From Prevotella sp. (lineage in GTDB: Bacteria; Bacteroidota; Bacteroidia; Bacteroidales; Bacteroidaceae): a DNA stretch of 9,879 nt. Under the pieces are notes generated by a model. It was given only the letters and a program-made list of their open reading frames with translations, was not told the origin of the DNA and did not search any database. The first letter of the stretch is position 1. Every line of letters starts with the position of its first letter. The position numbers and the translations under genes were made by a program. The stretch covers positions 1 to 9,879 of the forward strand of contig JAFRMM010000074.1 of NCBI GenBank assembly GCA_017430675.1. Reading direction: 5' to 3'. Positions 1 to 5,833 of this stretch are shown piece after piece.

Positions 1-769
1 GGGTGTGGATGCCAACCAGATGATGATGGAGATCCGCGAACAGGCCGAGCGCTTCGGTGCCGACATTCGCGACGGTGAGATCGTGAAGGTGGATTTCTCG
101 AAGGCACCCTATGTCTGCACGACGGACAGTGGTCTGGAGATTGCTGCTGACACAGTGATTATCGCAACGGGATCTTCAGCGAAGTACCTCGGACTCGACG
201 ACGAGCGGAAATACAACGGACAGGGAGTGAGTGCCTGTGCCACCTGCGACGGTTTCTTCTATCGAAAGAAAACGGTGGCAGTAGTAGGCGGCGGCGATAC
301 TGCCTGTGAGGACGCCCTCTATCTGGCCGGACTTGCCAAGAAGGTGTATCTGATTGTGAGAAAGCCCTATCTGCGTGCCTCACAGGTGATGCAGCAGCGC
401 GTCATGGAACGGGAGAACATCGAGATCCTGTTTGAGCATAACACGCTGGGGCTCTTCGGAGAGAACGGTGTAGAGGGTGCCCATCTGGTGAAACGCAAGG
501 GCGAGCCCGATGAGGAACTGGTGGATATTCAGATCGACGGTTTCTTCCTCGCCATCGGTCATACGCCAAACACCGCCATCTTCAAGGAGTGGCTCGACAC
601 CGACGAGGTGGGTTATCTGAAGAACATCAACGGCACACCTGAGACAAAGATCCCCGGTGTGTTTGTAGCCGGCGACTGTGCCGACCCCGTCTTCCGTCAG
701 GCTATCGTGGCAGCCGGCAGTGGTTGTCAGGCCGCCATCTTGGCAGAACGTTATCTGTTAGGTCGTTAA
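1..769 (+). CDS. trxB: Thioredoxin reductase, 3' part (5' end outside window)
   Basis: FAD-dependent NAD(P)H:thioredoxin oxidoreductase of the cytoplasmic thioredoxin system, about 255 residues visible of a family usually near 310. Reading is open to the left edge; a GTG at position 5 lies in frame but is internal (the N-terminal FAD-binding GxGxxG segment is missing), so it is not the start. Seen in order: the redox-active CATCDG motif with cysteine codons at 236 and 245; the pyridine-nucleotide GGGDTACE motif at 287-310; and the C-terminal FAD motif GVFVAGDC at 656-679, followed by the AIVAAGSGCQAA helix. This order is diagnostic of the low-molecular-weight TrxB family. The usual NADPH-phosphate motif HRRxxxR reads VRKPYLR at 356-376, so the cofactor-binding loop departs from the E. 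coli pattern. The stop lies one base before the miaB start, suggesting co-transcription. Confidence 0.95.
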   Translation, partial: GVDANQMMMEIREQAERFGADIRDGEIVKVDFSKAPYVCTTDSGLEIAADTVIIATGSSAKYLGLDDERKYNGQGVSACATCDGFFYRKKTVAVVGGGDTACEDALYLAGLAKKVYLIVRKPYLRASQVMQQRVMERENIEILFEHNTLGLFGENGVEGAHLVKRKGEPDEELVDIQIDGFFLAIGHTPNTAIFKEWLDTDEVGYLKNINGTPETKIPGVFVAGDCADPVFRQAIVAAGSGCQAAILAERYLLGR

Positions 770-770
770 A

Positions 771-2126
771 ATGAAGAAACTGTATATTGAAACGTATGGC
801 TGCCAGATGAATGTGGCAGACTCTGAAGTTGTGGCCTCCGTCATGCAGATGGCAGGCTATGAGACCACTGAGGAACTAAGTGAGGCTGATGCCGTGTTCC
901 TCAACACCTGTAGTGTGAGAGATAACGCAGAACAGAAAATCTATCATCGTCTGGATGCCCTCGCAGCCGAGCGCAAACGCAAGCAGAAGACTCTGATCAT
1001 CGGCGTTTTAGGTTGTATGGCAGAACGGGCACAACAGGATTTGTTGGATAACCATCATTGTGACCTCGTGGCAGGTCCCGATGCCTACCTCTCGTTGCCT
1101 GACCTCGTTGCACAGGCTGAACTGGGCCATAAGGCGATGAACATTGAACTGTCTACCACAGAGACCTATCGCGACGTGGTGCCCCAGCGTATCGGACTGG
1201 GACATAAGATCGGCGGTTTCGTGAGCATCATGCGAGGCTGTAACAACTTCTGTCATTACTGCATCGTGCCCTATACCAGAGGCCGTGAGCGTAGTCGTGA
1301 CATCGAGAGTATCCTCACCGAGGTACGCGATCTGCGCGACAAGGGCTATAAGGAGGTAACTTTGCTGGGACAGAATGTGAATTCTTATAGTGGAGCCCTT
1401 CGACAGGCTCAGGGGCCGTGTGAAGAGAAGATACTTTTCCCGCAACTGCTGCGCCGTGTGGCCGAGGAGGCGCCCACGATGCGCATCCGCTTCACCACCT
1501 CGCATCCCAAGGACATGAGCGACGAGACGTTGCGCGTGATTGCCGAGATGCCGAATGTGTGCAAGCATATCCATCTGCCCGTACAGAGTGGCTCAGACCG
1601 GATCCTGAAACTGATGAACCGCAAATACACCCGTGAGTGGTATCTGGATCGTGTGGCAGCCATCCGCCGCATCATCCCCGACTGCGGACTCTCTACCGAT
1701 ATCTTCGTGGGCTACCACTCTGAGACGGAGGAAGACCACCAGTTGTCGCTCTCGCTGATGCGTGAGGTGGGCTACGATTCCGCCTTTATGTTCAAATACT
1801 CAGAACGCCCGGGCACCTACGCCTCGAAGCACCTGCCCGATGATGTGCCTGAGGAAGAGAAGATCCGTCGTCTGAATGAACTGATCCAGTTGCAGACGGA
1901 GATGAGTGCCATTCAGAACAAGAAAGACGAGGGCAAGGAGTTCGATGTGCTTGTAGAGGGCTTCTCGAAGCGCAGTCGCGAGCAACTCTGCGGACGGACG
2001 GAACAGAACAAGATGGTGGTCTTCGATAAGTGCGGGCATCATATCGGAGAGACGGTCCGTGTCAGGATCACAGGCTCCACCAGTGCCACGCTGCTTGGTG
2101 AAATCAGCAACGGACAACAGGACTAA
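771..2126 (+). CDS. miaB: tRNA-2-methylthio-N6-dimethylallyladenosine synthase MiaB
   Basis: Radical-SAM methylthiotransferase that converts i6A37 to ms2i6A37 in tRNAs reading UNN codons; cytoplasmic. 451 residues, normal length. The N-terminal MTTase domain carries the three cysteines that bind the auxiliary [4Fe-4S] cluster: C11 (YGCQMN), C47 (NTCSVR) and C82 (LGCMAE). The radical-SAM CxxxCxxC is C157, C161, C164 in GCNNFCHYCIVPYTRGRERSR; this PYTRGRERSR stretch, the LPVQSGS motif and the MNRKYTREWY motif point to MiaB rather than MtaB or RimO. A C-terminal TRAM-like region (about 385-450) ends with SATLLGEI. The start is the ATG directly after the trxB stop; no Shine-Dalgarno is visible. 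Oddity: residues 209-216 (ALRQAQGP), in the variable loop after GQNVNSY, are encoded by a palindromic repeat at 1393-1417. The last codons and stop form the left arms of the inverted repeats at 2107-2180. Confidence 0.97.
   Translation: MKKLYIETYGCQMNVADSEVVASVMQMAGYETTEELSEADAVFLNTCSVRDNAEQKIYHRLDALAAERKRKQKTLIIGVLGCMAERAQQDLLDNHHCDLVAGPDAYLSLPDLVAQAELGHKAMNIELSTTETYRDVVPQRIGLGHKIGGFVSIMRGCNNFCHYCIVPYTRGRERSRDIESILTEVRDLRDKGYKEVTLLGQNVNSYSGALRQAQGPCEEKILFPQLLRRVAEEAPTMRIRFTTSHPKDMSDETLRVIAEMPNVCKHIHLPVQSGSDRILKLMNRKYTREWYLDRVAAIRRIIPDCGLSTDIFVGYHSETEEDHQLSLSLMREVGYDSAFMFKYSERPGTYASKHLPDDVPEEEKIRRLNELIQLQTEMSAIQNKKDEGKEFDVLVEGFSKRSREQLCGRTEQNKMVVFDKCGHHIGETVRVRITGSTSATLLGEISNGQQD
1393..1417. 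repeat. REP-like palindromic repeat inside miaB
   Basis: The core CCCTTCGACAGGCTCAGGG lies at 1396-1414. It can fold in two ways: GAGCC (1393-1397) with GGCTC (1406-1410) around an 8-base loop, or CCCT (1396-1399) with AGGG (1411-1414). I recognise this core, and its characteristic translations (LRQAQGP in one direction, LSLSKG on the other strand), as a short palindromic repeat recurring in many bacterial genomes; that is memory, not a search. It is read in frame by miaB and adds a short loop peptide without disrupting the gene. No second full copy is visible in this window. Confidence 0.7.
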
Positions 2127-2180
2127 TACGACTTTTTTCAAGGGAAAAGAATTAGTCCTTTAAGTCGTGAAGTCCGTTGC
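2107..2180. repeat. Three interleaved perfect inverted repeats around the miaB stop codon
   Basis: Three perfect arm pairs are visible. C: GCAACGGAC (2107-2115) with GTCCGTTGC (2172-2180). A: AGGACTAAT (2119-2127) with ATTAGTCCT (2151-2159). B: ACGACTT (2128-2134) with AAGTCGT (2162-2168). The left arm reads C-A-B, whereas the reverse complement of the right arm reads C-B-A, so A/A' and B/B' cross. C can close around either the A hairpin or the B hairpin; both at once would be a pseudoknot with 0-base and 2-base connecting loops, which looks sterically difficult. Each arm consists of GAC or AGTC repeated every 8-9 bases. The left arms overlap the last miaB codons and its stop (2124-2126). Function is unknown: transcript 3' end, attenuator, or intergenic repeat. 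Confidence 0.75.
2119..2161 (+). terminator. Possible weak terminator or processing hairpin after miaB
   Basis: A 9-bp stem (2119-2127 with 2151-2159) has an inner 5-bp extension, TTTTC (2135-2139) with GAAAA (2144-2148), closing on the loop AAGG. Only a three-T run ending at 2161 follows the stem, so it would be a poor intrinsic terminator; partial read-through into the exporter gene, or a role in protecting the transcript 3' end, is equally possible. It competes with the B hairpin described for 2107-2180. Confidence 0.35.
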
Positions 2181-2195
2181 CAAAAATATAAAAAT

Positions 2196-4022
2196 ATGAA
2201 GGAATTTTTGAATGTCCTGCGGCGATTCGTGCCGCCTTACAAGAAATACCTGGTGCTGTCGGTGGTGTTCAATATCCTCTCGGCAGTGCTCAACATCTTC
2301 TCGTTTGCAGCCCTCATCCCCATCCTGCAGATCCTCTTCCAGACAAGCGACGCAGAGACGGCCACCAGTCTGATGGACTGGGACTGGGCCAATATCCAGG
2401 CGGTGCTGATGAACAACATGAACTACTACGTGAATGGTCTGATCGCCGAGTGGGGACAGACCACCACCCTGCTTTTCATCGGCTTGTTCCTCGCCGTGAT
2501 GACGTTCTTGAAGACAGGCGCCTATTTCCTTTCGGCAGCCACGATCATTCCCATCCGTACAGGTGTGGTGCGCGATATCCGCAACCAACTCTACCAGAAG
2601 ATCACTGCCTTGCCCCTGGGTTTCTTCTCCGAGGAGCGCAAGGGTGACATCATCGCCCGTATGAGTGGTGATGTGCAGGAGATCGAGAACTCGATCATGG
2701 CGTCGCTGGAGATGTTGTTCAAGAACCCGATCCTGATCGTGAGTTACTTCGCCGCCCTGATCTTCATCTCGTGGGAACTGACCCTCTTCACCCTGATCAT
2801 CGTCCCCATCATGGGCTGGTTCATGGGTTGGGTAGGTCGTAAGTTGAAGGCCCAGAGCATCAAGGCCCAAGGCCTCTGGAGCGACACGATGAGTCAAGTG
2901 GAGGAGACGCTCGGTGGTCTGCGTATCATCAAGGCCTTCTGTGCAGAGGATAAGATGAACAAGCGTTTCGACCGCATCAACTCCGCCTATCGCAATGACA
3001 TCATGAGAGTAAACATCCGTCAGTCTTCCGCCCACCCGATGTCGGAGTTCTTAGGCACCATCATGATCGTCATCGTGCTGTGGTTTGGTGGTATCCTTGT
3101 GATCAACAACCACACCCTCTCCGGTCCGATCTTCATCTACTATATGGTGATGCTCTACTCGATCATCAACCCCTTGAAGGACTTCTCGAAGGCAGGCTAC
3201 AACATCCCCAAGGGACTCGCCTCGATGGAACGTGTGGATAAGATCCTGATGGCCGAGAACACCATCAAGGAGACCGCAAATCCCAAACATATCGCCAGCT
3301 TCGACCATCAGATCGAGTTCCGTCATGTCAGTTTCAGGTATGGAGAACAATGGGTGTTGCGCGACATCAACCTCGTGATCCCCAAGGGCAAGACCATCGC
3401 CCTCGTAGGCCAGTCAGGTTCCGGCAAATCGACCCTCGTCGATCTCATCCCCCGTTACTATGATGTGCAGGAGGGAGAAGTGCTGATCGACGGTATCAAC
3501 GTGAAGGATCTCGGCATCTTCGACTTGCGCCAGCTCATCGGCAACGTGAATCAGGAGGCGATCCTCTTCAACGACTCCTTCCGCAACAACATCTCCTTCG
3601 GTGTGGATAATGCCACCCAGCAGCAGATCGAGGAGGCAGCGAAGATTGCCAATGCCTACGACTTCATCATGCAGTCGGAACAGGGCTTCGATACGAACAT
3701 CGGCGATCGTGGCGGACGACTCTCTGGCGGACAACGCCAACGTGTCAGCATCGCCCGTGCCATCCTGAAGAATCCGCCGATCCTCATCCTCGACGAAGCC
3801 ACCTCTGCCCTCGACACCGAGAGCGAGCGCCTGGTACAGGATGCCTTGGAGCGACTGATGAAGACCCGTACCACCGTGGCCATCGCCCATCGTCTGAGTA
3901 CGATCAAGAATGCCGATGAGATCTGTGTGCTCCACGACGGACAGATCGTAGAGCGTGGCACCCACGAGGGTCTCCTCGCCCAGGATGGCTATTACAAAAA
4001 ACTTCACGAAATGCAGGCATGA
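2196..4022 (+). CDS. MsbA-like ABC exporter half-transporter (membrane domain fused to ATPase)
   Basis: Homodimer-type ABC exporter in the inner membrane; 608 residues, standard for MsbA-like lipid flippases. The N-terminal membrane domain has about six hydrophobic segments (roughly residues 18-45, 89-114, two within 177-212, 285-305 and 310-330). The nucleotide-binding domain is complete: Walker A GQSGSGKST (405-413, Lys411), signature LSGGQRQR from 509, Walker B ILILDEATSALD (529-540, with Asp533 and Glu534) and the switch His565 in AHRLST. All catalytic residues are present, so it should be active. The ATG is preceded by an A-rich leader (2181-2195), not a Shine-Dalgarno. Its TGA overlaps the ATG of the next gene (ATGA, 4019-4022), implying translational coupling. 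Substrate cannot be read from sequence; the neighbours favour lipid A/LPS core or another envelope lipid over drugs or peptides. Confidence 0.93.
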   Translation: MKEFLNVLRRFVPPYKKYLVLSVVFNILSAVLNIFSFAALIPILQILFQTSDAETATSLMDWDWANIQAVLMNNMNYYVNGLIAEWGQTTTLLFIGLFLAVMTFLKTGAYFLSAATIIPIRTGVVRDIRNQLYQKITALPLGFFSEERKGDIIARMSGDVQEIENSIMASLEMLFKNPILIVSYFAALIFISWELTLFTLIIVPIMGWFMGWVGRKLKAQSIKAQGLWSDTMSQVEETLGGLRIIKAFCAEDKMNKRFDRINSAYRNDIMRVNIRQSSAHPMSEFLGTIMIVIVLWFGGILVINNHTLSGPIFIYYMVMLYSIINPLKDFSKAGYNIPKGLASMERVDKILMAENTIKETANPKHIASFDHQIEFRHVSFRYGEQWVLRDINLVIPKGKTIALVGQSGSGKSTLVDLIPRYYDVQEGEVLIDGINVKDLGIFDLRQLIGNVNQEAILFNDSFRNNISFGVDNATQQQIEEAAKIANAYDFIMQSEQGFDTNIGDRGGRLSGGQRQRVSIARAILKNPPILILDEATSALDTESERLVQDALERLMKTRTTVAIAHRLSTIKNADEICVLHDGQIVERGTHEGLLAQDGYYKKLHEMQA

Positions 4023-5830
4023 GACAGAGACTGATTTATTTGATGAAGGTGTTTATGCTGACGATGGTGATCTTTATCGCCGCCAAGTTGGTGTTTATGC
4101 TCGTCAACCATGAAGGCCACGCCTTTGACATCGGCGACGTGATGGCCGTTATCACTCATGGTCTGTCACTCGACCTCTCCACCAGTCTCTATTTCCTCAT
4201 CCTGCCATTCCTCATCACGTTGGTCTCCCTCTGGTGGGACGACCGTCTGTTGCACACTATCCTGCGGATCTACTATGGCGTCATCGCCACGATGCTGATG
4301 CTCGCCTTCGTGGCAGATACCAGTCTCTACCCCTTCTGGGGCTTCAAACTCGATGCCAGTTGTCTGCAGTATCTGGAGACCCCCACAGAAGTCAGGGCGA
4401 GTGTGTCGGGCTTCTATATGACCATCCGCATCCTCCTGCTGATCCTCGGCTCCTACGGCCTCTACCGTCTCTACAAGGCGATCCCCTTCTGGTCGAAGGA
4501 TCCCAGCCGACGAGAGGCAGCCACCTTCACCAACCTGCTGTTTATCCCCCTGTTCATCATCGGCATCCGTGGTGGTCTCGACGAATCCACGACGAACATC
4601 GGCCAGGTGTATTTCTCGCAGAACCAGTTCCTGAACCACTCGGCCGTCAACCCCGTGTTCAGTTTCCTGTCGTCGTTTGAGAAGACCGCCAGCAACATCG
4701 TGGACTACGACTTCTTCAGCCAGAACGAGTGCAACGCACTGATGAAAGACCTCTATCCCACCACCTCTATTCATACGGATACGTTGCTCACCACCTCGCG
4801 CCCGGATATCGTGATCGTGCTGATGGAGAGTGCCGGCGACATCTTCGAGAAGACCATGCCCCGACTGCGTCGCCTGAAGAAGGAAGGTATCGACTTCACC
4901 GCCTGCTATGGCAACACCTGGCGCACGGATCGCGGCACCGTCTGCACCTATAGCGGCTACCCCTCTTTCCCCACCTCTTCAGTCATGAAGATGCCTCAGA
5001 AGACCAACCATCTGCCAGGTATCGCAGCCACCCTGCGCGAAGTCGGCTATCAGACCTACTACCTCTATGGTGGTGACATCAACTTCACCAACATGCGCAG
5101 TTTCCTCGTCACGACGGGATGGGAACGACTCCAGTGGAAGGCCGACTACACCAACGAGGAACAGAACTCAGCCAAGTGGGGTGTGAGAGACGATATCACC
5201 TTCAACACCCTCTATGAGCAGATCGCCGCCATCGACACTTCCGCCACCCATACGCGCCACCTCTTCGGCTTCTCCACCCTCAGTTCGCATGAGCCCTGGG
5301 ATGTGCCCTTGAAGAAACTCGACCAGCCGATCCCCAACGCCTTCTACTACCTCGATGCCTGCATTGGCGACTTCATCGACCGACTGAAGCAGTTGCCGCA
5401 GTGGGACAACCTGCTCATCATCTTCCTGCCCGACCACAGCATCGACTACGGTCCCTATACCGAAGCCTTGCAGGTGCGCAATAAGATCCCGATGGTGTGG
5501 GCAGGTGGTGCTGTGAAAGCACCTCGGAAGATCACACAACTCTGCAACCAGACCGATCTGGCTGCCACCCTGTTGGCACAACTGCAACTCCCCCACGACC
5601 AGTTCCGCTGGAGCCGTGATGTGCTGAGTGCCTCCTACCGCTACCCCTTCGCCGTTCACAACTACAACAACGGCTTCTCACTTACCGACTCCACAGGCTT
5701 CATCGCCTACGACCTCGAATCCCAGCGCCTCGTCACCAACGAGAGCAGTCAGGCCTCGCACCTGGAGCGCATGGGCAAGGCGATCCTGCAGGCTACGACA
5801 GCCGACTTGAAAGCCATGGGAACCAAATAA
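4019..5830 (+). CDS. LTA synthase family (sulfatase-fold) membrane transferase, Thr-type
   Basis: 603-residue membrane enzyme: five N-terminal transmembrane segments (about residues 5-29, 47-68, 75-97, 130-150 and 168-185), then an alkaline-phosphatase/sulfatase-fold domain predicted to lie in the periplasm. Residues matching the LtaS active site are visible: metal ligand Glu270 in VLMESAG, nucleophile Thr303 in TWRTDRG, His424 in SSHEPW, and Asp472-His473 in LPDHSID. In the family such proteins move phosphoglycerol (LtaS, MdoB/OpgB) or related head groups from a phospholipid to a glycolipid or glycan outside the inner membrane. Bacteroidota make no Gram-positive lipoteichoic acid, so the acceptor here is unknown; LPS, an envelope glycan or a sphingolipid are candidates. 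It starts inside the exporter stop (ATGA) and is followed after 3 bases by a second family member. A true sulfatase is unlikely because the CxPSR/SxPSR signature is absent. Confidence 0.88.
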   Translation: MRQRLIYLMKVFMLTMVIFIAAKLVFMLVNHEGHAFDIGDVMAVITHGLSLDLSTSLYFLILPFLITLVSLWWDDRLLHTILRIYYGVIATMLMLAFVADTSLYPFWGFKLDASCLQYLETPTEVRASVSGFYMTIRILLLILGSYGLYRLYKAIPFWSKDPSRREAATFTNLLFIPLFIIGIRGGLDESTTNIGQVYFSQNQFLNHSAVNPVFSFLSSFEKTASNIVDYDFFSQNECNALMKDLYPTTSIHTDTLLTTSRPDIVIVLMESAGDIFEKTMPRLRRLKKEGIDFTACYGNTWRTDRGTVCTYSGYPSFPTSSVMKMPQKTNHLPGIAATLREVGYQTYYLYGGDINFTNMRSFLVTTGWERLQWKADYTNEEQNSAKWGVRDDITFNTLYEQIAAIDTSATHTRHLFGFSTLSSHEPWDVPLKKLDQPIPNAFYYLDACIGDFIDRLKQLPQWDNLLIIFLPDHSIDYGPYTEALQVRNKIPMVWAGGAVKAPRKITQLCNQTDLAATLLAQLQLPHDQFRWSRDVLSASYRYPFAVHNYNNGFSLTDSTGFIAYDLESQRLVTNESSQASHLERMGKAILQATTADLKAMGTK

Positions 5831-5833
5831 CCG

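Noticed and set aside
5..7. GTG at position 5 as the start of the thioredoxin reductase
   Set aside because: Starting there would remove the N-terminal FAD-binding GxGxxG region that every TrxB needs; the frame is open to the window edge, so the gene is cut by the window rather than truncated.
2127..2195. A Bacteroidota-type promoter (TTG near -33 and TAnnTTTG near -7) ahead of the exporter gene
   Set aside because: No TAnnTTTG match is present with a correctly spaced upstream TTG; the A/T-rich bases just before the ATG are better explained as an unstructured translation leader.
2160..3035. A 291-codon open frame on the minus strand over the inverted repeats and the start of the exporter gene
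   Set aside because: The translation is dominated by His, Asp, Gln and Glu with no recognisable fold, and the opposite strand encodes a convincing ABC membrane domain.
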